The notes beneath the pieces are model-generated. The model did not search any database. It had not been told where the DNA came from and saw only the letters and a program-made list of their open reading frames with translations. This document shows, in pieces, positions 43,702 to 54,102 of a stretch of 64,000 nucleotides of DNA. The number at the start of each line of letters is the position of its first letter. Position 1 is the first letter of the stretch. The translations under genes and the position numbers were made by a program. Source of the DNA: JAICYJ01 sp963797565 (GTDB lineage: Bacteria; Actinomycetota; Thermoleophilia; Gaiellales; JAICJC01); assembly GCA_963797565.1 (NCBI GenBank), contig CAWCPM010000008.1, forward strand, positions 62,001 to 126,000, in the 5' to 3' direction.

Positions 43702-44643
43702 ATGGACGACCAGCGCTTCGCCTTCATGCTCGGCACCGGCCGCTGCGGCTCGACGATCGTCGGCCAGGTGGTCGCGATGCACGATCAGGTCGGGTTCATC
43801 GCGAACGTGGACGACCGGTTCGCCGGCCTCAACCGCAAGGGCCGGATGAACAACCGAATCTACCGCGCCCTGCCGGCGCCGCTGCAGAAGCAGGGCGGCC
43901 GTCGCGGCGGCGCCTCCAGCGGCCGCCTGGCCTCCGGCGTGCGGAGCGTCGCCATGACGCCGTCCGAGGGCTACCGGCTGCTCGACCGGCACGTCTCGCC
44001 GATGCTGTCGGCGCCGGTGCGCGACCTGGTCGCCGAGGACGCATCGGAGTGGCTTTCGAGGCGGCTGCGGACGTTCTTCGAGCGCCGCGCGGCGGCGCAG
44101 GGACGGCCGCTGTTCCTGCACAAGTTCACCGGCTGGCCGCGCGCCGGCCTGCTGCATGCTGTGTTCCCCGAGGCACGGTTCGTTCACGTCGTCCGCGACG
44201 GCCGCGCGGTGGCCTGCTCGCTCGTCCAGCAGCCCTGGTGGGACGGGTTCAGAGGCCCCGGTGGCTGGAGCTTCGGCCCGCTATCGGACTCAGACGACGC
44301 GCTCTGGCATGAGTCGGGCCGGTCGTTCACGGTGCTGGCCGGCCTCGAGTGGAAGCTGCTTATGCAGGCGTTCGCCGAGGCCCAGGCGCTGATGCCGGCC
44401 GAGAGCTGGCTGGAGCTGCGCTACGAGGACGTCGTCGAGCGCCCCCGCGAGCAGGTGCAGCGGCTGCTCGAACACCTCGGCCTGGAGTGGACGCCGGGCT
44501 TCGAGCGGTCGTTTGCCGCCCTCGAGTTCGCTCCCGACCGGGCCGGCGCCTACCGGGACGAGCTCTCGGCGCGCGACGTCGAGATGCTCGACCGGGCGCT
44601 GGCGCCGGCGCTGCACGATCACGGATACAGCGCCGGCGAGTGA
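43702..44643 (+). CDS. Sulfotransferase-family protein
   Basis: 313 residues from ATG 43702. The N-terminal FAFMLGTGRCGSTIVGQVVA is the PAPS 5'-phosphosulfate-binding loop, and ARFVHVVRDGRAVACSLVQQ is the 3'-phosphate-binding loop. The C-terminal LELRYEDVVERPREQVQRLL is typical of carbohydrate/aryl sulfotransferases. As first gene of the polysaccharide block, its likely role is to sulfate a surface glycan or lipid. Its stop overlaps the next start (GTGA). Confidence 0.85.
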   Translation: MDDQRFAFMLGTGRCGSTIVGQVVAMHDQVGFIANVDDRFAGLNRKGRMNNRIYRALPAPLQKQGGRRGGASSGRLASGVRSVAMTPSEGYRLLDRHVSPMLSAPVRDLVAEDASEWLSRRLRTFFERRAAAQGRPLFLHKFTGWPRAGLLHAVFPEARFVHVVRDGRAVACSLVQQPWWDGFRGPGGWSFGPLSDSDDALWHESGRSFTVLAGLEWKLLMQAFAEAQALMPAESWLELRYEDVVERPREQVQRLLEHLGLEWTPGFERSFAALEFAPDRAGAYRDELSARDVEMLDRALAPALHDHGYSAGE

Positions 44644-46595
44644 CCCAGGAGGCAGCGACCGGCCGGCTCCAGAACCTGTCCCTGGCCGGGCCGGCCGGCC
44701 TGCTGCTGGCGCTGGTGCCGGTGGCCGCGGCGCTGCGCCTGACCGCCAACGGCGGCGGATACACCATCGACGAGTGGGGGATCTGGGGCGCCGCCACGGT
44801 GATCGCGGCAGGTGTGGCGCTGGTCAGCCAGCCCGTCACCCGGCTCTCGGGCGTGCAGCGCGTGCTGCCGCTGTCGTTGCTCGGTCTGGCGCTCTGGAGC
44901 TACGCCTCGATCCACTGGGCGGCGTGGCCGCAGAGCGCCCTCGTCGAGGCCAACCGCTACCTGGTCTACGCGGCCGCCGTGACGCTGGTGCTGGTGGCGC
45001 TGCCGGGCCAGCGCTGGCGGCGGCTGCTCGTGGCCTTCGTCGCGGCCTGCACCGTGCTGCCCGCCTTGCAGGTGGCGTTACAGCTGTGGCACTCGCCGAA
45101 CGCGCTGGCCCGCTTCGAGGGCGGCCGGCTGGTGGCCGGCGTCGGCTACGGCGGCGGCCTGGCGGCGGCGGTTGCGATCGGGTTCTGGCCGCTGGTCGCA
45201 TTCGCCTCCGACCGCTCGACGCCGCGGCCGATGCGCCCGTTCGCCGCGGCCGGCGCCGGCCTGGTGCTGGCCACCGTCGTCCCGACGGAGGCGCGTGCCT
45301 CGGTGTGGGCGCTGGTGCTGTCGGCGATCGTGTTCTTCGCGCTGTGCCCGTCTCCGATCCGCAGCGGGTCGATCGCCGCCGGGGCGCTGCTGCCGACGCT
45401 GGGGCTATGGCACCACCTGAACGGCGTGTTCGCGTCCTCCGGCGTCTCCCAGGCGCACACCGTGGGCGTGTCGATCATGCTGGTGGGCCTGGTCGCGGGC
45501 ACCGTCGGCCTGGCACAGGTGGTGCTGGACGAGCTGGTGACGCTGCCGCCGGTGGCGCGCCGTGCGGTGGCCATCGCCGCGCTCGTGTGGCTGGTGCTGG
45601 TGCTCGCACTGGGCAGCGTGGCGGCCTTCGCCGTCACCGACGGGCACCCCGTCGCGTGGGCGCGGCACACGCTCCAGCGGACAGTCGACAGGGTGGGCAC
45701 CGAGGGCGGGCAGGCTGCCGGCGCCGGCCAGGCCGGCAGCCGCTTCGGGTCGCTGGACACCGGTCGCTACGACCTCTGGAAGGTGGCCGCGCGAGGGTTC
45801 CGCGAGCGTCCGGCTGAGGGCTTCGGCGCGGGCAACTTCGGCTACCTGAACGTGCTGATCGGCCGGCCCTTCCTGTTCCCCTACCAGGCTCACAGCCAGC
45901 TGCTCGAGGTGGCGGCGACGCTCGGATTCCCGGGGCTGGCGCTGTACCTGGCGGCGCTGCTTCTGCCGATCGGCGCCTGTATCTGGCTGCGCGCCTCGCG
46001 CACCCAACCGAAGACCGACCAGCTGCTGGCCGCCGGCATCGGCGGTGCGCTCGGCTACTTCGCCGTGCATGCCCAGGTCGACTGGATCTGGCAGCTGTCC
46101 TCCTGCGCCCTGCCGGCGCTGCTGCTCGCCGCGACGGCTGTGGCGATGCTGCCTCCCGGCCGGGAGCGGCCGCGGTCGCTGGTGACCGGCGGCGCAGCCC
46201 TGCTGGCGTCGGTGCTGGCGGCCGCCGTCCTGATCGTTCCGGCCACCCTCGCTCAGACCTACCTGGACCGCTCCTACGACGAGCCGGCCGCAGCCGCCCT
46301 CAGCGACGCGCACCGTGCCGGGCGGCTCGACCGGCTCTCCGGCCGCCCCGACCTGGCCGCCGCCCGCGCGCTGCTTCGCACCGGCGACACCGCGGGCGCG
46401 CTGGCGGCCGCCCGCCGCGCGGCGGGCGCCGAGCCGAAGTTCTGGGTGGCCTGGCAGATGCTGGCCGAGACGGCGGCGCGTGAGGCGCAGCAGAGGTCGG
46501 CACTGGCGGCGCGTGCACGGGTGCGGCTGCTCGCTCCGCGGCTGCCGCTCGAGCTCCGGGCCGAGGTGCCGGGGCCGAGCTTCGACCATTATTGA
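44640..46595 (+). CDS. O-antigen ligase/polymerase-like membrane protein with TPR-like tail
   Basis: 651 residues from GTG 44640. About 13-14 hydrophobic segments, with the Wzy_C loop pattern RYDLWKVAARGFRERPAEGF-GAGNF and a conserved YQAHSQLLEVAATLGFPGLA. The soluble C-terminus (about 560-650) has two helical repeats reminiscent of TPRs (LAAARALLRTGDTAGALAAA). Such proteins polymerise or ligate lipid-linked oligosaccharides at the outer membrane face side. Translationally coupled to the sulfotransferase. Confidence 0.8.
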   Translation: MTQEAATGRLQNLSLAGPAGLLLALVPVAAALRLTANGGGYTIDEWGIWGAATVIAAGVALVSQPVTRLSGVQRVLPLSLLGLALWSYASIHWAAWPQSALVEANRYLVYAAAVTLVLVALPGQRWRRLLVAFVAACTVLPALQVALQLWHSPNALARFEGGRLVAGVGYGGGLAAAVAIGFWPLVAFASDRSTPRPMRPFAAAGAGLVLATVVPTEARASVWALVLSAIVFFALCPSPIRSGSIAAGALLPTLGLWHHLNGVFASSGVSQAHTVGVSIMLVGLVAGTVGLAQVVLDELVTLPPVARRAVAIAALVWLVLVLALGSVAAFAVTDGHPVAWARHTLQRTVDRVGTEGGQAAGAGQAGSRFGSLDTGRYDLWKVAARGFRERPAEGFGAGNFGYLNVLIGRPFLFPYQAHSQLLEVAATLGFPGLALYLAALLLPIGACIWLRASRTQPKTDQLLAAGIGGALGYFAVHAQVDWIWQLSSCALPALLLAATAVAMLPPGRERPRSLVTGGAALLASVLAAAVLIVPATLAQTYLDRSYDEPAAAALSDAHRAGRLDRLSGRPDLAAARALLRTGDTAGALAAARRAAGAEPKFWVAWQMLAETAAREAQQRSALAARARVRLLAPRLPLELRAEVPGPSFDHY

Positions 46596-46613
46596 CGCGT
46601 GTAGCCTTCATGG

Positions 46614-47830
46614 GTGGGCCGTTTGACGTGTCTTGTGCTGCTCGCAGCCGCGCTGCTGCTGACGTCGTGCAGCGGATCGTCCGGCGCCGGCTCCGGCTCG
46701 GTGCCCGCTTCGACCGTGATCGACACGTCGCCTTTTGTGACAACATCGGGTGATCAGTTCGTCGGCCGGGACGGACAGCCCGTGCAGCTGCGCGGGTTCG
46801 ACATCCACACCATCGACCCCGCCGTGTACCAGGAGGCTGTCACCCTCGGTGCCAACTTCATCCGCGTGACCACCCCCTGGAGCGACTACGAGACGGTGCC
46901 GCCAACCGGCGACGTGCACCACTGGGATAGGCACGCCTGGCACAGCTGGACCAGCTGGTGTCGTTCTGCAACGAGCACCACATCAACCTTTTGCTCGACT
47001 TCCACCAGTACGGCTGGTCGCCGTACTTCGCAGCCGTGCAGCGCGGCGGCCGCGCCAACGGCATCCCGGCCTGGTTCTACGAGAACGGCCGCTACCCCGC
47101 GACCCTGCGCGGCCTGAACCAGGCAAAGGAGCAGTTCTTCACCGACCCCGAGGGGGCTGCGCTCTACGGCGACTTCGCGGCCATGATGGCCGAGCGCTAC
47201 CGGCACTCGCCCAGCGTGATGGGCTACGAGATCATGAACGAGCCAGACACCGGCGCGCTGCCCCGCGACCATGCCACGACGCAGCTGGTGGTGCGCTGGG
47301 AGGCGCAGGTGCTGGGCCGGTTGCAGGCGGTTGACGACACCCGCACGACGGTCTTCATGCTGCGCGGCGGCCCCAGCATGGGCGCCCTGCACGCCAACCT
47401 GGCCGACTTCGGCCCGCTCGACCATCTTGCGCTCGACGTCCACGACTACTTCGCCGGCACCGGCGGCAGCGGCTACAAGCCGAACGGCGAGAACGTCAGC
47501 TCCCAGTACACCTCGACCCTGCAGGGAGCGCCGTACACCGGCACCGTCGCCAGCCAGGCCGCCTACCTGGACGTGGGCGTGCGGGCAGCCCGCCGCTTCG
47601 GGGTGCCGCTGATGGTGGGCGAGTGGGGCGCGTTCCGGACGATGCCCGGCATCGAGGTCTACCAGTCGCAGATGGTCAGATTGCTCGACTCGATGGGCAT
47701 CAGCTGGGCGCGCTGGAGCCTCGACCGCGCCGAGGAGCTGAGCGTGTTCAACCGCGACGGCTCGCTGACCCCGGCGGCGACCCAGCTTCAGCAGCTGCTG
47801 CACTCCCCGCCGGTGACCACGTCCCCCTGA
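46614..47830 (+). CDS. GH5-like (cellulase family) glycoside hydrolase lipoprotein, one apparent frameshift
   Basis: About 405 residues. GTG 46614 gives MGRLTCLVLLAAALLLTSC with a lipobox (LLTSC), so it is predicted to be membrane-anchored outside. The catalytic domain starts QLRGFDIHTIDP and has NFIRVTTPWSDYE; the frame then breaks at the CC near 46935, where adding one C restores ALAQLDQLVSFCNEHHINLL. GYEIMNEPDTG contains the proton-donor Glu (NEP motif) and MVGEWGAFR the nucleophile Glu. It resembles endoglycoceramidase/cellulase clan GH-A enzymes. It could trim the polymer made by this locus. Convergent with the sugar transferase gene. Confidence 0.82.
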
Positions 47831-47831
47831 C

Positions 47832-49418
47832 CTAGCTGGCGCCGCGCGTGCGGCCCATCAGGGCCGGGATGGTGCGGGCGACCAGCTTGATGTCGCCCCA
47901 AAGCGTCCAGTTGGTGACGTACAGGTAGTCCAGCACGAGCATCTCCGAGAACGGGATCTCGCTGCGCCCGAACACCTGCCAGAGGCCGGTCAGCCCCGGG
48001 GTCAGGTCGAGCCGGCGCAGGCCCCAGTCGTTCACGTACTGGTGCTCGTGCGGGATCAGCGGCCGCGGGCCGACCAGGCTCATCTGCCCGCGCAGCACGT
48101 TCCAGAGCTGCGGCAGCTCGTCCATCGAGTACCTGCGAAGCGCCTTGCCGACCGAGGTGATGCGCGGGTCGTCGGGGATCTTGAACATGCGCGCGTCCGT
48201 GGACAGGTGCGCGTTCAGGTGGGCCACCTCGGACTTGCGGTCCTCGGCGTCGGCCACCATCGTGCGGAACTTGAGGATCGTGAACGGCTGCTGGCCGCGG
48301 CCGATCCGCTCCTGGCGGAACAGCACCGGCCCCTTGCTGTTGAGCTTGATCGAGATCGCCACCACCGCCAGCAGCGGGGACAGCACGATCAGGCCGAACG
48401 TCGCTCCCAGGATGTCGATCGCGCGCTTGGCGATGCGGTGGCTGGTCGAGAGCACGGGTGGGCTGAGGCCGAGCAGCGGCGTGCCCTGCAGCGAGTGGAA
48501 CTGCGCCTTGCTTCCGACCACCTCGAACAGGCGCGGGACGATGTCCAGCTCGACGTCGAGGTCGTTGCAGGCGCGCACCACGTCCAGCCCGGCGTCATGG
48601 CCGTCGCCGGTGAAGGCCAGCATCACGTGCTCGATGCCGTGGGCCCGCACGATCACGCTGAGATCGTCGGTCGTGCCCAGCACCGGTATGTCGGCCAGCT
48701 CCGGGTGCAGGGGCAGCGGGTCGTTGTCGACGAAGCCCGCCAGCTCGAGGCCGTAGCTGGGGTTGCGCTGGATCTTGCGCGCGATCTCCTGCCCGACAAG
48801 GCCCGCGCCCACGATCAGCGTGCGCTGCAGGAAGGCCACGCGCGAGCGGATGAAGACACGCATGATCACGCGGCCCAGGGGCAGGATCGCCAGGGCGAGG
48901 AACCAGAACAGGATCAGGCGCCGCTCGCTGGCGTGCACGTGGTTGGTCAGGCGGCTGGCCACGAACGTCAGCCACACGCCCACCGTGACCGCGTGGAACA
49001 GCGGCCAGAAGTCGTCGAGGGTGGTCGTGTCGGCCCGCAGCCGGTCGCCCTCGTAGAGGCCGTAGAGGCCGGCCAGGGCAAGCCAGCAGGGCACCGACAG
49101 CAGAAACAGAATCAACTCCTGGCCGGAGGTGAAGCCCTGCTTTGTCGAGGTGCCCAAGATCATGTGCACGATCGCGAACGTGAACCCGAGCGACCAGACA
49201 TCCGCCACGATCAACGCGCGGCGTACCAGCGTGCGCCTCGCATGCCGGTCTGTGGTGCCTCTCACGTGTCCAGGTGCCCGTGCTTCGACGATGCTTTCGA
49301 CCTCGCCCACCGGTTCTACAGAGGTGTACTCTTCGGCCTCTGCGTCGACGGCTGTTCGGCGATCATCGCGCCTCTGTTCATTCACAGCCAGTGCCCTCTC
49401 CTTCCCACTGCCTCGCAT
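47832..49418 (-). CDS. Exopolysaccharide polyprenyl-phosphate sugar-1-phosphate transferase
   Basis: 528 residues. The N-terminal half has about four to five TM helices and a CoA/NAD-binding-like fold (TLIVGAGLVGQEIARKIQ); the C-terminal half is the bacterial sugar transferase domain: KRAIDILGATFGLIVLSPLL, FRQERIGRGQQPFTILKFRT, DELPQLWNVLRGQMSLVGPRP. It starts repeat-unit synthesis by loading a sugar-1-phosphate onto undecaprenyl phosphate. ATG 49418 is used; an in-frame GTG at about 49385 is also possible. It is divergent from the Wzz-like gene across a ~200-bp control region. Confidence 0.93.
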   Translation of the reverse strand: MRGSGKERALAVNEQRRDDRRTAVDAEAEEYTSVEPVGEVESIVEARAPGHVRGTTDRHARRTLVRRALIVADVWSLGFTFAIVHMILGTSTKQGFTSGQELILFLLSVPCWLALAGLYGLYEGDRLRADTTTLDDFWPLFHAVTVGVWLTFVASRLTNHVHASERRLILFWFLALAILPLGRVIMRVFIRSRVAFLQRTLIVGAGLVGQEIARKIQRNPSYGLELAGFVDNDPLPLHPELADIPVLGTTDDLSVIVRAHGIEHVMLAFTGDGHDAGLDVVRACNDLDVELDIVPRLFEVVGSKAQFHSLQGTPLLGLSPPVLSTSHRIAKRAIDILGATFGLIVLSPLLAVVAISIKLNSKGPVLFRQERIGRGQQPFTILKFRTMVADAEDRKSEVAHLNAHLSTDARMFKIPDDPRITSVGKALRRYSMDELPQLWNVLRGQMSLVGPRPLIPHEHQYVNDWGLRRLDLTPGLTGLWQVFGRSEIPFSEMLVLDYLYVTNWTLWGDIKLVARTIPALMGRTRGAS

Positions 49419-49521
49419 CCACGACCGTACCCCCCGTTCGGGTAGGCGTCAAGGTGCGCGCGGAGGGGGCCGGCAGCCCGGACGGCGGCACCCCGCATGT
49501 GCCGCAGATTGGAGTCGGGAC

Positions 49522-49550
49522 TTGTAAGACCGAGAGCCCCCGCGTACACT
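49522..49550 (+). promoter_or_regulatory. Candidate promoter for the rightward polysaccharide operon
   Basis: TTGTAA at 49522-49527 and TACACT at 49545-49550, 17-bp spacer, about 75 bp upstream of the Wzz-like start with a GAGGAGCG ribosome-binding site near 49604. Matches the housekeeping sigma consensus reasonably in a GC-rich background. Confidence 0.5.
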
Positions 49551-49622
49551 GGCCATAGGGCGTCCGTTCGAGGCGGGCGGGGCGTCTCTGTCCTTCCAAG
49601 GCACGAGGAGCGTGGGTAGAAC

Positions 49623-51057
49623 GTGAAGCCGGAACTGACGTTTCGCCGCTCTCTGCGGCTGATTTCCAAGCGCTGGTGGCTGCTGCTGCTGGGTGGGGTG
49701 CTGTTTGCGGCGTTGGCGTTCGTCGTGGCGGGCCAGAAGAAGGCCCACTACGTCGCCAGCGCCGACCTGGGGATCAACGATGTGACCGCGGTCCCGCGGG
49801 CTGACCGCCCTGGCTACGCGCTGGCGTCGAACAATCCGAAGTACTACGGCGACTGGTCACCGGACGACTTCGTGAGCCCGGCCGCTGCGGGCTGCTGCGT
49901 CGAAGAACCTCGGGGGCTCGCCAACCGGCGACCAGATCGTGGCGAACCTGACGATGACGCCGCTCACCACCAACAGCGTGCGCCTCGACTACGCCGGCGG
50001 CTCCAACCCCGACGAGACCGTCGCTGTCCTCAAGGCCTACACCACGGCGCTCCTGAACCAGCGGGTGAAGCGAGAGGCAGGCTGCGATCCAGGCCGTGAT
50101 CAACCAGCTTCAGCTGGTCACGCCGCAGACTCGCGCGTCTCATCGCCAATGAGGGGGCGTTGCCAAAGGGCCTGCAGCAGCTGCATGGCAACTTCACCAG
50201 CACCTTCGATTCGGGTGCAACGGCGGTTCAAGCTGCAGAAGATCGCCGCCGGCGGCCCGCCGACCATCCTCGCCGTGATCGGCGGGTTCCTTGCCGGAGT
50301 CGCGTTCTTCGCCCTGGTGGCGCTGATCATGGGCCGCCTGGACAGTCGCGTCCGCCGCCCCGAGGACATCGAGGTCGTGGGCGTCCCGGTCGTGGACATC
50401 CACTCCCAGGTCGATCAGGCCTCCGTCCAGCTGCTGCGCTCCGAGCTGGAGCTGTCCGGCATGGGTACGCGCCTGTCGGTGATCGCCGTCACCCGCGCCA
50501 CGCGCAGCGAGGGCGCGAGCGGCCTGGCGCTGGCGCTGGCGCGCACGTTTGCCGGCGTTGGCACCGCCACGATCCTGGTCAGCGCCGACCTGCGCGGGCG
50601 CACGGTGCGCGAGCAGGAGGGCCTGTCCGCCCTGCTCGACGGAACCGCCACATCCATGCCGCTGATCGGGCTCGAGGAGAACCTGATGTGGCTGCCCGAG
50701 GGCACCAGCAACGCGCTGCCCGAGACGCTGTTCTCGGCGCCGCGGGTCGAGCGCATCGTCCGCGATCTGCGTGACGTCGCCGGGGTGGTCGTGATCGACA
50801 CGCCGGCCGTGCTCGAGGACTCCGAGGCGCTGCCGCTGATCGCGTGCTCGGACATCGTGCTGCTCACGGTGCGCCCGGGCGCGACCCGCTGGAACCCGCT
50901 GGGCTCGGCCGTGTCGCTGATCCAGCGCGTCGCCAAGCGGCCGCTGCACATCTGCTACGACCGCGCGCCGACCAGCAGCTCGGTGCCGGCGGCGGGCGAG
51001 CTCAAGCTCGAGCCGGCCGAGCGCGTGCACCAGGTCATCGAGGTACCGGCCAGCTGA
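49623..51057 (+). CDS. Wzz / CpsD-like chain-length and tyrosine-kinase-type protein, several frameshifts
   Basis: From GTG 49623 the N-terminus MKPELTFRRSLRLISKRWWL with a TM helix (about 17-37) is a Wzz domain. Coherent reading then moves frame near 49887, again near 50075 and 50135 (IANEGALPKGLQQLHGNFTS in a third frame), and returns near 50225 to GGPPTILAVIGGFLAGVAFF (second TM). The C-terminal P-loop-like domain (TRLSVIAVTRATRSEGASG ... TILVSADLRG ... VVIDTPAVLEDSEAL) resembles bacterial tyrosine kinase CpsD/ParA, but Walker A lacks the GK[ST] and no Tyr-rich tail is present. Expected to control polymer length with the Wzy proteins. With at least three breaks it may be a pseudogene or a poorly sequenced stretch. 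Confidence 0.65.
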
Positions 51058-52686
51058 TGACCCGGCTCCTGGTGGTCGGGCTCGACGGCGGGACCGACTC
51101 CGTCATCGGGCTTCCCGACGCGGACCTACCGAACATCGCCGAGGTGCGCGAGCAGGGCGCCTCCGGCACGCTGATCTCGACCGTCCCGCCGATCACGGCC
51201 GCCGCCTGGCCGTCGATGATGACCGGCTGGAACCCCGGCCGGCACGGCATGTTCGACTTCCGCACGCTCGGCATCGAGCGCTACAGCCGGCTGTGGGGCG
51301 CCGGCCACTCGTCATCGTTCGAGGAAGGCCGCGACTTCGTCACGTCGCGGCGGTGGTCGGGCGCCGCCTTCTGGGACCAGGCCGAGGCGCCGGTCGCGAT
51401 CCTGTCGGTGCCCATGACCTTTCCCGCCTGGGAGGTGGACGGCCGCATGGTGGCGGGCTTCCCGCTGCCCGACTACGACCGCAACCACACCCAGCCGCCG
51501 GAGCTGGCGGAGCGAGCTGCCGCCGCTGCTGGACTTCGCCGACCGCATCGGCAAGCTGTCAGACGGCGAGCTGGCCGACCGCTGCCTGGCCCTGATCGAG
51601 CAGCAGCGCGAGATCGTGATGCGCTGGCTGCGCGAGGGCCGGCACGAGGTGATGGTGGTCGTGTTCCAGAGCACCGATTTCGCCCAGCACCGGCTCTGGA
51701 AGTACCTCGACCAGCCCGGCCACCCGCTGCGGGAGGCGCTGCTCGAGATGTACCGCTGGATCGACGCGATGGTGGGCGAGGCCCGTGAGCTGATGGGCGA
51801 GGAGGGCGCGGTCGCGGTCGTCTCCGATCACGGCTTCGGCCCGCACCCGCGCACGTTCGTGCGCACCGACCGGCTGCTGGCCGACGCGGGCCTCCTGTCC
51901 GCGGGCGGCGAGGCCGGACGCGGAGAGCACGTGACCCGCGCGCTGCGCCGCGCGCCGGCTCTGCGGCGAGTGCTGCGGCGCACGCTGGGCCGCCTGCCGG
52001 CCGGCGCCCGCGACCGGGTGGCCGCCCGCGCGACCGGCGCCAGCCGGGTCGACTGGACGCGCAGCCAGGCCTATCGGATCCCGCTCTACCCGCCCGCCGA
52101 GGGCATCGTGGTCAACCTGCGCGGCCGCCAGGAGCAGGGCGCCGTCGAGCCCGGCGCCGAGTACGAGCAGGTGCGCGACCGCATCATCGCAGCGCTCGAG
52201 GGCCTGCGCGATCCCGCCACCGGCGCGCCGGTGGTGCAGTGGGCGAAGCGGCGCGAGCAGCTGTACTCGGGTGCGCACCTGGACGAGGCACCGGACGTCG
52301 TGGCCCTGTTCCACCCCGCCTACAAGGGGGCCTCGGGGCTGGACGAGCTGTTCGAGCCGGTGCCCCAGCAGATCCTCGACGGCTACTCGGGCGTGCACGC
52401 CATGGAGGGGATCTTCGCCATCGCCGGGCACGGCGTTCCCGCCGGGGTCGACCTCGGCGAGCGCAGCATCGTTGACGTGGCGCCGACGCTGCTGGCGCTG
52501 CTCGGCCGGCCGGTGCCGTCCGACTCGGACGGTGCGGTGATGGCCGAGGCGCTGCGGGATGGGGTGGCCGTCCGTGAGGGCGCCGGCAGCTACCAGGAGC
52601 GCGCGGCCGACGACGAGGCCGCCCTGTCTGCCGAGGAGGAGGCGACCCTGGAGCGGTCGCTCCGCGCCCTCGGCTACCTGGAGTAG
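51057..52686 (+). CDS. Alkaline-phosphatase-superfamily phosphodiesterase/nucleotide pyrophosphatase-like protein, one apparent frameshift
   Basis: About 543 residues after joining two frames. ATG 51057 overlaps the preceding stop (TGATG). The N-terminal LLVVGLDGGTDSV (metal Asp) and ITAAAWPSMMTGWNPGRHGM (nucleophile region) lie in the first frame, ending near HTQPPELAE. From about 51515 the second frame reads ELPPLLDFADRIGKLSDGEL, FQSTDFAQHRLW and AVAVVSDHGFGP, supplying the other metal ligands. Type I phosphodiesterase family members cleave phosphodiester or pyrophosphate bonds; in EPS loci the substrate may be a lipid-linked or nucleotide sugar. No signal peptide is evident. Confidence 0.82.
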
Positions 52687-52688
52687 CC

Positions 52689-54101
52689 GTGGGCATCTAC
52701 GTCCCGTCGGTCGACCTGCGCAACCTGCGCCCGGCCAGGGAAGGGCCGCGGCCGGGGGGCGACTTCACCTGGGCGGCGACCGCGGCGGTCGGCGTGATGA
52801 CCGTGGCGATGGCCCTGGTGCTCGGCGACGGCCGCGAGTTCATGGCGGCGGCCGCCTGCATCGTGTTCGGCGTGGTGTTCGCGATCCGCCCCGCCTACGG
52901 GGTGTACGCGATCGTGATCGCCCGGCCGAGCATGGATCTGTGGGCCGACCGCTCGCTGGCGAACGTCGGATCGGTCAGCGTGAACCCGGCGTCGGCCCTG
53001 GCACTGGTCTTCATCGCGATCGGCGGCGCCTACGTGCTCGAGAACTGGTCGCGCGCCAAGGAGGCGCCGAGTGTGGTGCCCTACATCGGGCTGGTCACCA
53101 TGGCCATCCTCAGCATCGCCGTCGCGCCCTCCAAGGGCGGGGCCATCACCGAGACGCTGCGGCTGACCTCGGTGGCCGTGCTGTACCTGGCGGCCTACAC
53201 GCTGATCCGCGACCGGCAGTCCCTGAAACGGATGACGATCGCGCTGCTGGCCTCGCTGATCGTGCCGACCCTGCTGGCGCTGTGGCAGTTCGACCACGGC
53301 GGTTCGACGGTGATCGGCCTGGTCGGCCGGTCGGCCGGGACGTTCCTGCAGCCCGACCCGTTCGGCATCTTCATGGGATTCATGCTGGCGTTCATGGTGC
53401 CGCTCGTACTCTGCAAGCAGCTGAAGGGCCGGTGGATCCTGTGGCTGGCGACGCCGCTGGTGCTGGTCGCGCTGGTCGCCTCCTACACGCGCACGGGCTG
53501 GGTGGGCTGCCTGTTCGGGCTGTTCGTGCTGGCCCTGATCCGGTACCGCGCGCTGCTGGTGATCGGCCCGCTGGTGCTGGTGCTGGTGGCCGCGGCCGTG
53601 CCCAGCACCGTGCACCGCTTCAGCGACCTCACCTCCGGCCGCACACACTACGGCCCGGGCAACTCGCTGCGCGCGCGCCTCGACCTGTGGCGCACCAATC
53701 TGCCCAGGGTCGAACACGACCCGGTGCTGGGCAACGGCTTCAAGTCGATCGTCGAGGACACCACGGCCACGCGGTCGATCGGCGTCAACGTGCAGCAGGG
53801 GGCCCACTCCCACAGCGACTTCGTGCGCGCCGTGGTGGAGCTGGGCGTGCCCGGGTTCGTATTCTTCTGCTGGCTCCTGTTCGGCATGTGGGGGGCGTGC
53901 CGACGCAGCTACAGGCGCGCCCGCAAGGCCCGCGACGGCGTGCTCGAGGCCGTTTCACTGGGATCGCTGGTGGCGGCCTCCGCGTACATCCTGATGAGCG
54001 CCGACTCGAACCTGATGACCCAGGTGGCCGTGTCGGGCACGTTCTGGACGCTGGCCGCCATCGGCCACGCCGCGGGTCGCGTCGACCTGGCCGAGCAATA
54101 G
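52689..54101 (+). CDS. O-antigen ligase/Wzy polymerase-like membrane protein
   Basis: 470 residues from GTG 52689, 2 bp after the phosphodiesterase stop. About 11-12 TM helices. The Wzy_C motif RARLDLWRTNLPRVEHDPVL followed by GNGF, and the conserved HSHSDFVRAVVELGVPGF are clear. It probably polymerises or ligates the polysaccharide built by this cluster, a second such protein beside that at 44640. The next gene starts 1 bp after its stop. Confidence 0.85.
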   Translation: MGIYVPSVDLRNLRPAREGPRPGGDFTWAATAAVGVMTVAMALVLGDGREFMAAAACIVFGVVFAIRPAYGVYAIVIARPSMDLWADRSLANVGSVSVNPASALALVFIAIGGAYVLENWSRAKEAPSVVPYIGLVTMAILSIAVAPSKGGAITETLRLTSVAVLYLAAYTLIRDRQSLKRMTIALLASLIVPTLLALWQFDHGGSTVIGLVGRSAGTFLQPDPFGIFMGFMLAFMVPLVLCKQLKGRWILWLATPLVLVALVASYTRTGWVGCLFGLFVLALIRYRALLVIGPLVLVLVAAAVPSTVHRFSDLTSGRTHYGPGNSLRARLDLWRTNLPRVEHDPVLGNGFKSIVEDTTATRSIGVNVQQGAHSHSDFVRAVVELGVPGFVFFCWLLFGMWGACRRSYRRARKARDGVLEAVSLGSLVAASAYILMSADSNLMTQVAVSGTFWTLAAIGHAAGRVDLAEQ

Positions 54102-54102
54102 C

